Origin: Ruminococcaceae bacterium UBA1730 | GTDB lineage: Bacteria > Bacillota > Clostridia > Oscillospirales > Acutalibacteraceae | Assembly: GCA_002315935.1 (NCBI GenBank) | Contig: DCII01000014.1 | Span: 11,259-44,569, forward strand | Length of the DNA: 33,311 bases | Direction: 5' to 3' | In this document: piece by piece, positions 1-8,147 of the stretch | How positions within the stretch are numbered: position 1 is the first letter of the stretch | Layout: the number at the start of each line of letters is the position of its first letter | Notes under the pieces: model-generated | What the model was told of the DNA's origin: nothing | What the model saw: the letters and a program-made list of their open reading frames with translations, nothing else | The model's database searches: none | Translations under genes and position numbers: made by a program

Positions 1-5
1 TGCCG

Positions 6-24
6 ATTTAATCAGCGTTTCCTT
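6..24 (+). repeat. Short repeated intergenic word, copy next to the fucI stop
   Basis: ATTTAATCAGCGTTTCCTT, five bases past the fucI stop, matches the copy at 26658-26676 in 18 of 19 bases. The window edge may cut a larger element. Confidence 0.55.
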
Positions 25-28
25 GAAA

Positions 29-1831
29 TTATTTATACATCGGGCCGTAAGCGGAGCAAGCTCTGAAGTCTGCACCTTCACGGTCTTTTGTTCCGAATGC
101 ACCCCAGCAGGCAGGACGGAAAATCTTTTCATCGGGAACGTTGTGAAGAGCAACGGGAATGCGGAGCATTGAAGCCATTGTGATGAGGTCTGCACCGATG
201 TGACCGTAGGAGATAGCACCGTGGTTTGCACCCCAGTTATTCATGAGGTCATATGCACTCTTGAATGCATCGCCGCCTGCCTCGCCGCATCTGGGTGCGA
301 ACCATGTGCAGGGCCATGTGTAGTCTGTTCTCTTCCAGAGTGTATCTGAAACCTCGTCGGGAAGAGCAACAGTCCAGCCTTCGGCAATCTGAAGAACGGG
401 GCCGAGACCCTTGACGATGTTAAGACGAATCATTGTTGCAGGCATCTGTGCTCTGGTGAGAAATCTTGAAGAATATCCGCCGCCACGGAAATAACCGTTA
501 TCGGATGCACACCAGGTTGTTGCCTTGAGCATCTTGTCAATATCTGCTTCATTAACATCATACCAACGCTTGATGATTCCGTTGCCGTTTTCGTCCTTGA
601 CCTCGCCGCAGGCATCAAGGCAGCAAGCACCTGAGTTGATGAGATGGATAAATCCGCCTGCATCCTTTGCAACGCCCTCAATGTCATAGCCTGTAACTCT
701 CTTGACTGAATCAGCACTCCAGTAAGTTCTAACATCGGCAAACATCTGAGGTCTGTTGGTGAGGAGCTTCATGAAGAGCATTCCGAGTCCGTTGAGAGTG
801 TCGTTTTCTGTTGCGAGAACATAAGGCTCTCTTGCACCTTCCCAGTCAAAGCTTGTGTTGAGAAGAGCTTCTGCGAAGTCAGCGTTGGGATAGAAGTCTG
901 TCCACTGTCTCTGACCCTGGAAGCCTGCAACGATAGCATTGTGACCTGCCATCTCTTCTTCTCTTCCCTTGGGAAGATTCTTGTTGCCGTTCATGAGGTC
1001 CTTGATGATGCACATCATCTTGACTGTGAATTCCCAGTCTTTTTCTTTCTGTTCGGGGCTCTTTCTTACGAAATCGGGATTTTTATCGTAGCCTTCGGGG
1101 CACTTTTCTTTTGTCCACTTGAGTGCCTTCTGGAATTCTTCTTCGTCATAGATGCCCTCGGTCATTCGGCGGATGATTTCAACCTCGTCAACTGATTCAA
1201 CTCTCATGCCGAGATATTCTTCGATGAATTCGGGATTGATGGTTGAGCCTGCAATACCCATGCAGATTGAACCAATCTGAAGATATGATTTGCCTCTCAT
1301 TGTTGCAGTTGCAACAGCGGCCTTTGCGAAGCGGAGAAGCTTTTCACGAACATCATCGGGCATTGTTGTGTCGTCTGCATCCTGAACATCCTTGCCGTAA
1401 ATGCCGAATGCGGGAAGACCCTTCTGAGCGTGAGCGGCAAGAACTGATGCAAGATAAACTGCACCGGGTCTTTCAGTTGCGTTGAAGCCCCATACGCCCT
1501 TGATTGTGTTTGGATCCATATCCATTGTTTCCGAACCGTAGCACCAGCAGGGAGTAACGGAAAGTGTGATGTCAACGCCTTCCTTCTTGAACTGGGCTGC
1601 ACAGGCTGCTGATTCCGCAACTCTGCCGATTGAGGTGTCTGAAATAACAACCTTAACGGGTTCGCCGTTTGAATAGCAAAGGTTTTCGGTGAAAAGCTTT
1701 GCAGCTGCCTTTGCCATATTCATTGTCTGCTCCTCAAGGGATTCTCTTACCTTGAGGGGACCTCTTCTTGCGTCAATGATGGGGCGGATACCGATAACGG
1801 GATATTCGCCGATAAGTCTGCTTTTAGCCAT
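29..1831 (-). CDS. fucI: L-fucose isomerase
   Basis: The 600-residue product matches L-fucose isomerase (family length about 590), the cytoplasmic manganese-dependent enzyme that converts L-fucose to L-fuculose. Visible signatures are the N-terminal GIRPIIDARRGPLKVRESLE, the segment TPCWCYGSETMDMDP, and the metal-site motif ATENDTLNGLG near residue 345. A histidine-rich C-terminal part includes HGAISYGHIGADL and ends in SAYGPMYK. It is the third gene of a minus-strand unit after fucU and the kinase, with a gap of 25 bases after the kinase stop. AAAGGA lies just upstream of the ATG. The metal and active-site assignment is family knowledge. The family also isomerises D-arabinose, so substrate range is not fixed by sequence, but the neighbouring FucU mutarotase supports fucose. 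No fuculose-1-phosphate aldolase is visible; it may lie beyond position 1. Confidence 0.95.
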   Translation of the reverse strand: MAKSRLIGEYPVIGIRPIIDARRGPLKVRESLEEQTMNMAKAAAKLFTENLCYSNGEPVKVVISDTSIGRVAESAACAAQFKKEGVDITLSVTPCWCYGSETMDMDPNTIKGVWGFNATERPGAVYLASVLAAHAQKGLPAFGIYGKDVQDADDTTMPDDVREKLLRFAKAAVATATMRGKSYLQIGSICMGIAGSTINPEFIEEYLGMRVESVDEVEIIRRMTEGIYDEEEFQKALKWTKEKCPEGYDKNPDFVRKSPEQKEKDWEFTVKMMCIIKDLMNGNKNLPKGREEEMAGHNAIVAGFQGQRQWTDFYPNADFAEALLNTSFDWEGAREPYVLATENDTLNGLGMLFMKLLTNRPQMFADVRTYWSADSVKRVTGYDIEGVAKDAGGFIHLINSGACCLDACGEVKDENGNGIIKRWYDVNEADIDKMLKATTWCASDNGYFRGGGYSSRFLTRAQMPATMIRLNIVKGLGPVLQIAEGWTVALPDEVSDTLWKRTDYTWPCTWFAPRCGEAGGDAFKSAYDLMNNWGANHGAISYGHIGADLITMASMLRIPVALHNVPDEKIFRPACWGAFGTKDREGADFRACSAYGPMYK

Positions 1832-1856
1832 TATTATCGTCCTTTCGTGATGAAAA

Positions 1857-3329
1857 TTATTGATTATTTATTGCTTTTTCAAAGCGTTTGAATGCTTCTG
1901 ACCACGCATCTGCATTGTCGGGAGCATATTCTTTGATTGCTTCGCTGTTTGAAATTATCCTTCTTGCTTCTGCAACATCCTTAACGCAGCCGTGAGCAAG
2001 AAGCTGAACCGCAAGGTTGCCGAGAACAGTTGCTTCAATCGGACCTGCCTTGACGGGAACTCCGCAGGATGAAGCCGTCATCTGACAGAGAAGACCGTCC
2101 TTTACACCGCCGCCGATAACATGGATGCAGGGATAATCAATCTTCGTGCAGTCCTTGATTTTATCGAAGGTCATTCTGTATTTCATTGCAAGACTTTCAT
2201 AGATGCAACGGATAATTTCGCCGACTGTTTCTGGAACATACTGACCGGTCCTGCGGCAGAATTCACGCACTCTTTCAGGGATATTACCCATAGGAACAAA
2301 TTCCGGAGCATCGGGGTCTATGAAGCACTTGAAGGGCTCGGATGCAAGAGCAAGCTTTTCAAGGTCTGCATATGAATAATCGTTGCCGTTTTTGTTCCAA
2401 AATCTGCGGCTTTCCTGAATGAGCCAAAGACCGATGATATTCTTGAGAAAACCTGTTTTTTCGCCGTAACCGCCCTCGTTGGTGATGTTCATTGCAAGAG
2501 AAGCTTCGTTGACGATGGGGTCATCAAGCTCTGTTCCGAAGAGCGACCAAGTGCCGCTTGAAAGAAAAGCAAAATTCTTTTCCGCACTCGGAACTGCGGT
2601 TATTGCACTCTGCGTATCGTGACCGCAGACGCTGATGACCTTGACATTTTCAACTCCGCATTCTTCGCAGACTTCCTTGCTTAAATCTCTGATAACCTCG
2701 CCGGGCTTCGAAATTTTGCCCATAATCCTCTTCGGAATGCCGAGCTTATCGAAAACCTCATCGCACCAGCCATGAGTGTTGATGTCAACAAGCTGTGAGG
2801 TTGTTGCGATTGAATATTCGGTTGCCTTTTCACCCGTGAGCATATACGCAAAAAGGCCGGGCATGAAGAGAAGGCTTTCCGCTCTTTCAAGCATATGAGG
2901 TCTGTATTTTTTGAGAGAATAAAGCTGAAAAACGGTGTTCAGCTCCATGAACTGAATGCCGGTCAGACCGTAGAATTTATCCTTCGGAATAATGCTGAAG
3001 GAATCTTCAACAAGTCCCTTTGTTCTTAAATCCCTGTAATGAATCGGATTTTCAAGAAGTCTGCCTTCGCTGTCGATAAGACCGAAGTCAACGCCCCATG
3101 TGTCAATTCCGAGGCTGTCAAATCCACCCTCTGCCTTTGCCTTGATGATGCCCTGCTTTATTTCGTGATAAAGGCGGAGCACATCCCAGTAAACGGTTCC
3201 GTTGACCGTTACGGGGTCGTTTGAAAAGCGGTGAACTTCCTTGAGCGTAATCTTTTCACCGTCAAAGGTGCCGAGGATTGCTCTTCCGCTTGAAGCACCG
3301 AAATCTATGGCAAGAATTCTTTTTTTCAT
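1857..3329 (-). CDS. Carbohydrate kinase of the FGGY family (RhaB/FucK type), probable L-fuculokinase
   Basis: The 490-residue protein is an FGGY sugar kinase. The N-terminal phosphate-binding segment is LAIDFGASSGRAILGTFDG, followed by GIDTWGVDFGLID (sugar-binding region, around residue 100), the adenosine-binding VCGHDTQSA near residue 240, and IHVIGGGVKDGLLCQMTA near residue 405. The overall look, including GVDFGLID and LLFMPGLFAYMLTG, is closest to rhamnulokinase. Its place between an L-fucose mutarotase and an L-fucose isomerase suggests that it phosphorylates L-fuculose to L-fuculose-1-phosphate. It acts in the cytosol with ATP. The start codon overlaps the fucU stop (ATGA at 3326-3329), indicating translational coupling. 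Family membership is sure; substrate is inferred from context and could instead, or also, be L-rhamnulose. Confidence 0.88.
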   Translation of the reverse strand: MKKRILAIDFGASSGRAILGTFDGEKITLKEVHRFSNDPVTVNGTVYWDVLRLYHEIKQGIIKAKAEGGFDSLGIDTWGVDFGLIDSEGRLLENPIHYRDLRTKGLVEDSFSIIPKDKFYGLTGIQFMELNTVFQLYSLKKYRPHMLERAESLLFMPGLFAYMLTGEKATEYSIATTSQLVDINTHGWCDEVFDKLGIPKRIMGKISKPGEVIRDLSKEVCEECGVENVKVISVCGHDTQSAITAVPSAEKNFAFLSSGTWSLFGTELDDPIVNEASLAMNITNEGGYGEKTGFLKNIIGLWLIQESRRFWNKNGNDYSYADLEKLALASEPFKCFIDPDAPEFVPMGNIPERVREFCRRTGQYVPETVGEIIRCIYESLAMKYRMTFDKIKDCTKIDYPCIHVIGGGVKDGLLCQMTASSCGVPVKAGPIEATVLGNLAVQLLAHGCVKDVAEARRIISNSEAIKEYAPDNADAWSEAFKRFEKAINNQ

Positions 3330-3751
3330 TGAATAACTACACCCTTTTTAAGAATAATGTTTGCATAGATTGCTGTTTCGCCCGTTGCAACAACGCAGTA
3401 GGCTTTCTTTGCTCTTTCATAGAATGCAAAGCGTTCAACAAGCTCGAATTTTTTATCGCCTTCAATGGCGTTGACTGTCTTTTTGTAGTCTGCCCAGATG
3501 GGAGGCTGATTTGAAGCATCGCCGTTATCCATGAGAGCAACGGGAGCCTCAACATAAGTATCAAGCGGCATAAGACGAAGAATTGCATCAACTATTTCGT
3601 TGACGCCGTGACCGTCAAGGCGAACGAGTCTCTGAGCAACTGAAGCGGCGGGGAAGTTGCCGTCTCCGATAACGATTTCATCGCCGTGACCCATTTCCAT
3701 AAGGATTTTGAGAAGCTCGGGAGAAATGATCGGTGATATGTTTTTGAGCAT
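3326..3751 (-). CDS. fucU: L-fucose mutarotase (RbsD/FucU family)
   Basis: A protein of 141 residues starting MLKNISPIISPELLKILMEM, the typical FucU beginning. It continues with GHGDEIVIGDGNFPA, which carries the conserved catalytic histidine and aspartate region, and a C-terminal ANIILKKGV that is the usual RbsD/FucU end. It interconverts the alpha and beta anomers of L-fucose so that FucI gets its preferred form. The reading frame is open from 3772, but the ATG at 3751 has AGGAG eight bases upstream and gives the standard family length, so I chose it. It is the first gene of the fuc unit, just behind the promoter at 3783-3811, and overlaps the kinase start by four bases. Confidence 0.93.
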   Translation of the reverse strand: MLKNISPIISPELLKILMEMGHGDEIVIGDGNFPAASVAQRLVRLDGHGVNEIVDAILRLMPLDTYVEAPVALMDNGDASNQPPIWADYKKTVNAIEGDKKFELVERFAFYERAKKAYCVVATGETAIYANIILKKGVVIQ

Positions 3752-3782
3752 AAAATCAACTCCTGTAATCAATATTTAGAAC

Positions 3783-3811
3783 ATTATACACCATTAATTA
3801 CCTTTTGAAAA
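3783..3811 (-). promoter_or_regulatory. Sigma-A type promoter of the fucU-kinase-fucI unit
   Basis: Read on the minus strand there is TTTTCA (3806-3811), a 17-base spacer and a perfect TATAAT (3783-3788), about 32 bases upstream of the fucU start codon. The -10 and spacer are ideal and the -35 matches four of six. No operator for a fucose regulator could be recognised around it. Confidence 0.7.
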
Positions 3812-3827
3812 GTCTTTTGCGAAAATA

Positions 3828-4688
3828 TTATTTCATTCCGGCTATTTTGTTTGCAAGCTTTTCGAAGTCCTCCATGCCGAAGCTTTCTGCTCTGACGGAT
3901 TCCGGATATCCGCACTCAACAAGGGCTGAAATGACCTTTTCCTTTGGAATACCGGTTCCTGCACTGATTGAATTCGAAGCGGTTTTTCTCCGCTGACCGA
4001 AGGAGGCATTGACTATTCTGAAAAAGAGCTTTTCGTCCTTCACTTCAACGGGAGGCTGTTTTCTTATATCCATTCTTATAACACAGCTGTCAACCTTCGG
4101 AGACGGCATGAATGAGCCTGCCGAAACATCAAAAAGCTTTCTCGCCTCGGAATAATAGTTGACCGCAACCGTTACCGCTCCAGCAAGGCGGCTTCCGACA
4201 TCTGCACAGAGTCTCTGACCTGCCTCCTTCTGCACCATAACCGTTATCGCTTCAAGCGGAAGATTGCTTTCGAGCAGGGTCATTATGACGGGTGAGGTGA
4301 TATAATAAGGCAGGTTTGCACAGACATAAACGGGCATATCCGGAAATTTTTCTTCAATGAGTGCATGAAGGTCTGTTTTGAGAATATCCTGATTAATGAT
4401 TTCAATATTGTCAAAGTCAGAAAGGGTTTCGTCAAGAATCGGCAGAAGCTTTGTGTCAAGCTCCACGCAGACAACTTTTTTCGCCCTCTTCGCAAGCTCT
4501 GCGGTCAGAACTCCTATGCCTGCACCGATTTCGATAACTCCGCAGCTACCGTCAATTCCGCTTTCGTCAGCCATTCTCGGGCAGATGTTCGGATTGATGA
4601 TGAAATTCTGACCGAGTGCCTTCGAAAATTTAAAACCATGCTTTGAGAGAATTTTTTCAACAGTTGAAATATCCGTGAGATTATACAT
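3828..4688 (-). CDS. rsmA: 16S rRNA (adenine1518-N6/adenine1519-N6) dimethyltransferase RsmA/KsgA
   Basis: A 286-residue class I SAM-dependent methyltransferase that dimethylates two adjacent adenines in helix 45 of 16S rRNA during small-subunit maturation. Key motifs are FSKALGQNFIINPNI near the N-terminus, the SAM-binding VIEIGAGIGVLTAELAKRA around residues 50-70, and the adenine-binding ANLPYYITSPVI near residue 125. These are followed by the family segments MVQKEAGQRL, FMPSPKVDS and NASFGQRRKT. Length is normal. The ATG is preceded by GAGGTAAC. It stands alone on the minus strand with its own promoter at 4733-4760, divergent from galE. Confidence 0.97.
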   Translation of the reverse strand: MYNLTDISTVEKILSKHGFKFSKALGQNFIINPNICPRMADESGIDGSCGVIEIGAGIGVLTAELAKRAKKVVCVELDTKLLPILDETLSDFDNIEIINQDILKTDLHALIEEKFPDMPVYVCANLPYYITSPVIMTLLESNLPLEAITVMVQKEAGQRLCADVGSRLAGAVTVAVNYYSEARKLFDVSAGSFMPSPKVDSCVIRMDIRKQPPVEVKDEKLFFRIVNASFGQRRKTASNSISAGTGIPKEKVISALVECGYPESVRAESFGMEDFEKLANKIAGMK

Positions 4689-4732
4689 TCTGTTACCTCT
4701 TAATCTGAATTTTTATCAGCTCTACAAAAATA

Positions 4733-4760
4733 AGTTTAACGATAATCAAAATATTGTCAA
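4733..4760 (-). promoter_or_regulatory. Probable promoter of rsmA
   Basis: On the minus strand, a consensus TTGACA (4755-4760) is followed by 16 bases and TAAACT (4733-4738; four of six matches), about 45 bases upstream of the rsmA ATG. The -35 is perfect and the -10 moderate. Confidence 0.5.
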
Positions 4761-4768
4761 TACATCCG

Positions 4769-4796
4769 TTGATTTTTGTCAAAAAATCACTATAAT
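4769..4796 (+). promoter_or_regulatory. Promoter of the galE-HAD-ACT-DUF711 unit
   Basis: TTGATT (4769-4774), a 16-base spacer and a perfect TATAAT (4791-4796), 54 bases upstream of the galE ATG. The spacer lies in an 8-base inverted repeat (TGATTTTT/AAAAATCA, about 4770-4789), which could be chance in this AT-rich stretch or an operator. Confidence 0.6.
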
Positions 4797-4850
4797 ATAA
4801 ATGTTAATGTTTTATACTGAGGCAGTGTGCCTTGCAACGGAGGATTTGCT

Positions 4851-5861
4851 ATGTCAATACTTGTTACCGGCGGTGCAGGATTTATCGGGTCTCATACCTG
4901 CGTTGAGCTGATAAATGCTGGATATGAACCTATTATACTTGATAATTTCAGCAACAGCAAGAGAGAAAGCATAAATCGTATAAAAGAAATTACGGGAAAG
5001 GAAATCAGGTTCATTGAATGCGACATCCGTGACCGCAAGGGTCTTGATAAGGTGTTCGCAGAAAATGATATTGAAGCGGTTATACATTTCGCCGGTCTCA
5101 AGTGCGTTTCCGAAAGCGTAAACGAACCGTTGATGTACTATGATAACAATATAGGCGGAACGGTTACTCTCTGCAAAGCGATGGAAGCGGCAGGCTGCAA
5201 GAGGATGGTTTTCAGCTCCTCTGCAACTGTTTACGGCAGCGAAAATCCATCTCCCATGCGTGAGGATATGCCTGAAGGCAAAACAACCAATCCCTACGGC
5301 ACAACAAAGCTTTATATCGAAAGAATTCTTAAGGATTTGTTTGCTTCAGACAATAGCTGGAGCGTTTGTCTGCTTCGCTATTTCAATCCCATCGGTGCTC
5401 ATAAGAGCGGAAAAATCGGCGAAGACCCCAAGGGCATTCCGAATAACCTTGTTCCCTATGTTTCGCAGGTTGCAGTCGGCAAGCTTGACCATCTGAATGT
5501 TTGCGGAAACGATTATCCTACTCCGGACGGAACGGGCGTGCGTGACTATATCCATGTTGTTGACCTTGCTCTCGGTCATATCAAGGCAGTTGAAAAGGTG
5601 CTGAAGGAAACGGGATGCAACACATATAATCTCGGCACAGGCAAGGGCTACAGTGTTTTAGATGTTGTCAAAGCGTTTGAAAAGGCAAGCGGCAGAGAGG
5701 TTAAATATGTTATCGCTCCGAGAAGACCCGGTGACATTGCAATCTGTTATTCCGACCCATCAAAGGCAAAGAGAGAGCTCGGTTGGGAAGCAACAAGAGG
5801 AATTGAAGAAATGTGCGAGGACAGCTGGCGTTGGCAGTCGCAGAATCCGAATGGTTATTGA
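4851..5861 (+). CDS. galE: UDP-glucose 4-epimerase
   Basis: A 336-residue short-chain dehydrogenase/reductase of the GalE family that interconverts UDP-glucose and UDP-galactose with tightly bound NAD, for the Leloir pathway and cell-envelope sugar supply. Visible are the Rossmann motif VTGGAGFIGSHTCVELINAG at the N-terminus, the catalytic serine region VFSSSATVYG, and the YxxxK motif in NPYGTTK around residue 145. LRYFNPIGAH and GTGVRDYIHVVDLA are further GalE hallmarks. The frame is open from a GTG at 4827, but GGAGGA at 4839-4844 is six bases before the ATG at 4851, which also gives the usual N-terminus. The stop is two bases before the next start codon. Confidence 0.96.
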   Translation: MSILVTGGAGFIGSHTCVELINAGYEPIILDNFSNSKRESINRIKEITGKEIRFIECDIRDRKGLDKVFAENDIEAVIHFAGLKCVSESVNEPLMYYDNNIGGTVTLCKAMEAAGCKRMVFSSSATVYGSENPSPMREDMPEGKTTNPYGTTKLYIERILKDLFASDNSWSVCLLRYFNPIGAHKSGKIGEDPKGIPNNLVPYVSQVAVGKLDHLNVCGNDYPTPDGTGVRDYIHVVDLALGHIKAVEKVLKETGCNTYNLGTGKGYSVLDVVKAFEKASGREVKYVIAPRRPGDIAICYSDPSKAKRELGWEATRGIEEMCEDSWRWQSQNPNGY

Positions 5862-5863
5862 TT

Positions 5864-6466
5864 ATGAAGAATTACATATGGGATTTTGACGGAATGCTCT
5901 TTGACAGCTATCCGCATATTGTCAGTGCATTCTGCAAAATGATGGAAGAAAAAGGAATTGAGGTTGACCCTGCCGAAGCAAAGCCGTTATTTGAAATATC
6001 CTATGGCGTTGCCTATGATTTTTACGGCATCGGTCAGGAGGAAAAGCTTCTTCATCAGAAATATGAGCATGATTATGAGCTTGAACCGAAGGTTATTCCG
6101 TTTCCGAATACAGTTGAAACAATAAAAGCTCTTCACGAAAGAGGAGCAAGGCATTTTCTCTATACTCACAGAGGTCACGAAACCTCGCAGTATTATCTGA
6201 AAAAATTCGGGATTTACGATTTCTTTGACGGCTTCGTTGATTCGTCGCATAATTTTGCCCAGAAGCCAAGCCCCGATGCGGTGAACTGGATATGTGAAGC
6301 ATACGGACTTGACAAATCCGAAACCGTTATGATAGGCGACAGAGAAATAGATGTCATGTCCGGCAAAAATGCCGGCACATACGGATGCCTTTTCACGAAA
6401 AGCATAAATATCGAAAGCAAAGCGGATTTTATTATCCGTGACATAACAGAAGTTGAGGAGATATGA
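5864..6466 (+). CDS. HAD-superfamily phosphatase (phosphoglycolate-phosphatase-like)
   Basis: A 200-residue haloacid-dehalogenase-type hydrolase. Motif I is YIWDFDGMLFDSYP (nucleophile Asp7, acid/base Asp9), motif II is the threonine in FLYTHRG, motif III is the lysine in QKPSPDAV, and motif IV is MIGDREIDVMSG. The insertion between motif I and II is a small helical cap, as in the phosphoglycolate phosphatase and beta-phosphoglucomutase group. The ATG at 5864 puts motif I at the very N-terminus, as is usual, and starts two bases after the galE stop, so translation is probably coupled; no good Shine-Dalgarno is visible. The substrate cannot be told from sequence; placement after galE hints at a sugar phosphate but this is weak. 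Confidence 0.88.
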   Translation: MKNYIWDFDGMLFDSYPHIVSAFCKMMEEKGIEVDPAEAKPLFEISYGVAYDFYGIGQEEKLLHQKYEHDYELEPKVIPFPNTVETIKALHERGARHFLYTHRGHETSQYYLKKFGIYDFFDGFVDSSHNFAQKPSPDAVNWICEAYGLDKSETVMIGDREIDVMSGKNAGTYGCLFTKSINIESKADFIIRDITEVEEI

Positions 6467-6468
6467 AA

Positions 6469-6738
6469 ATGAAAGCAGTTATTACCGTTATCGGCAAGGA
6501 TATGGTCGGCATTCTCGCAAAGGTTTCAACGAAATGCTCTGACAACAACATCAATGTTCTTGAGGTTACTCAGTCCATTCTTCAGGATATGTTTGCGATG
6601 ATTATGCTCGTTGACATTTCAAAATCGGATATTCCGTTTACGGATTTTGCCGATTCTCTTTCAAGGATGGGCGATGAAATGAATCTTTCAATCCATGCAA
6701 TGCACGAAGATATTTTCAACGCAATGCACACCATCTGA
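6469..6738 (+). CDS. ACT-domain protein of the UPF0237 family
   Basis: An 89-residue protein consisting of a single ACT domain: KAVITVIGKDMVGILAKVST at the N-terminus (beta strand, then the glycine-containing ligand loop), NINVLEVTQSILQDMFAMIM in the middle, and a C-terminal helix pair. ACT domains usually bind amino acids and act as regulatory modules. It belongs to the UPF0237 group, found next to UPF0210/DUF711 proteins in many Firmicutes, as it is here. Two in-frame starts exist: 6463, which overlaps the upstream stop, and 6469. The site GAGGAG at 6455-6460 is eight bases before 6469 but only two before 6463, so 6469 is preferred. Ligand and function are unknown. Confidence 0.9.
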   Translation: MKAVITVIGKDMVGILAKVSTKCSDNNINVLEVTQSILQDMFAMIMLVDISKSDIPFTDFADSLSRMGDEMNLSIHAMHEDIFNAMHTI

Positions 6739-6752
6739 CGGGGAGAATACAT

Positions 6753-8111
6753 ATGCTTAATTCAAAAGATATTCTTGAAACCATAACCATGATTCAGGAT
6801 GAGCATCTTGATGTGAGGACCATAACAATGGGCATATCTCTGCTCGACTGCTGTCACAGTGATATAAATATCATGTGTGACAAGGTTTATGATAAAATTA
6901 CACGCTATGCCGAGAAGCTTGTTTCAACCGGCGAACAGATTGAAAAGCAATTCGGAATTCCCATCATCAACAAGAGAATTTCCATCACTCCTGCTGCAAT
7001 GATTCTTGCCTCCTGCGATAACAAGGATGCGGTTAAGCTGGCAAAAACGCTTGAAAAAGCCGCCTGCACCTGCGGAGTAAACTTTCTCGGAGGCTTTTCC
7101 GCTCTCGTTCAGAAGGGCTTCGGACCGGGCGACAGAGAGCTTATCGAAGCAATTCCAGAAGCTCTCGCAGTTACCGACCACATCTGTTCCTCGGTCAATA
7201 TCGGTTCAACAAAAGCCGGCATCAACATGGACGCTGTTGCTCTCATGGGTAAGGCTGTCAAGAAGAGTGCGGAGCTGACGGCAGACAGAGACTGTATTGG
7301 CCCTGCAAAGCTCGTTGTTTTCTGCAACGCTCCCGAGGATAATCCCTTTATGGCAGGAGCATTTCACGGTGCAGGCGAACCCGATTCGGTTATCAATGTC
7401 GGCGTTTCCGGTCCCGGCGTTGTTCGTGCGGCTCTTGCGAAGGCAGGGGACTGTGACCTTACCGCAGTTGCGGACCTTATCAAGAAAACCGCTTTCAAAA
7501 TAACCCGAATGGGTCAGCTTGTTGCAAATGAAGCATCAAAGAGACTCAATGTTCCATTCGGAATTGTTGACCTTTCTCTTGCTCCGACCCCGGCAGTCGG
7601 CGATTCGGTTGCTCATATCCTTGAAGAAATGGGTCTTGAATGTTGCGGTTGCCACGGCACAACGGCGGCTCTTGCACTTCTCAATGATGCGGTCAAAAAG
7701 GGCGGAGTTATGGCTTCCTCCCATGTCGGCGGTCTTTCAGGTGCATTCATTCCCGTAACGGAGGATGCCGGAATGATTGATGCCGCAAGATGCGGAGCAC
7801 TCTCAATCACAAAGCTTGAAGCAATGACCGCAGTCTGCTCTGTCGGTCTTGATATGATAAATATTCCGGGGGACACACCTGCCGAGGTCATTTCTGCAAT
7901 TATTGCGGATGAAGCGGCTATCGGCATGGTCAATTCAAAAACAACCGCAGTCAGAGTTATTCCTGCGATCGGCAAAAAAGTGGGCGATGAGCTGAGCTTC
8001 GGCGGTCTTCTCGGAAGCGGTCCCGTTATGCCTGTTTCAACATATTCACCGCTCAAATTCATTTCAAGAGGCGGCAGAATTCCAGCTCCGATGCAGAGCC
8101 TTAAAAACTGA
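6753..8111 (+). CDS. UPF0210/DUF711 family protein (PFL-like fold)
   Basis: A 452-residue cytoplasmic protein beginning MLNSKDILETITMIQDEHLD, typical of the UPF0210 (DUF711) family. Other recognisable segments are TMGISLLDC, NKRISITPAAMI, FLGGFSALVQKGFGPGDREL, the glycine-rich GVSGPGVVRAAL around residue 220, and GMVNSKTTAVRVIPAIGKKVGDEL near the C-terminus. The family has a fold related to glycyl-radical enzymes, but to my knowledge no demonstrated reaction. I see no glycyl-radical loop near the C-terminus, so I do not call it an enzyme of that class. It starts 14 bases after the ACT-domain gene with GGGGAGA upstream, and the conserved pairing suggests that the ACT protein senses a ligand for it. 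Confidence 0.92.
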   Translation: MLNSKDILETITMIQDEHLDVRTITMGISLLDCCHSDINIMCDKVYDKITRYAEKLVSTGEQIEKQFGIPIINKRISITPAAMILASCDNKDAVKLAKTLEKAACTCGVNFLGGFSALVQKGFGPGDRELIEAIPEALAVTDHICSSVNIGSTKAGINMDAVALMGKAVKKSAELTADRDCIGPAKLVVFCNAPEDNPFMAGAFHGAGEPDSVINVGVSGPGVVRAALAKAGDCDLTAVADLIKKTAFKITRMGQLVANEASKRLNVPFGIVDLSLAPTPAVGDSVAHILEEMGLECCGCHGTTAALALLNDAVKKGGVMASSHVGGLSGAFIPVTEDAGMIDAARCGALSITKLEAMTAVCSVGLDMINIPGDTPAEVISAIIADEAAIGMVNSKTTAVRVIPAIGKKVGDELSFGGLLGSGPVMPVSTYSPLKFISRGGRIPAPMQSLKN

Positions 8112-8147
8112 TCTAAGAAAAGATTAACAAATAAAAGGAATGTTATT

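Noticed and set aside
8112..8147. Manganese (yybP-ykoY) riboswitch before mntP
   Set aside because: Only 36 bases separate the genes, far too short for the element, and no such motif is seen.
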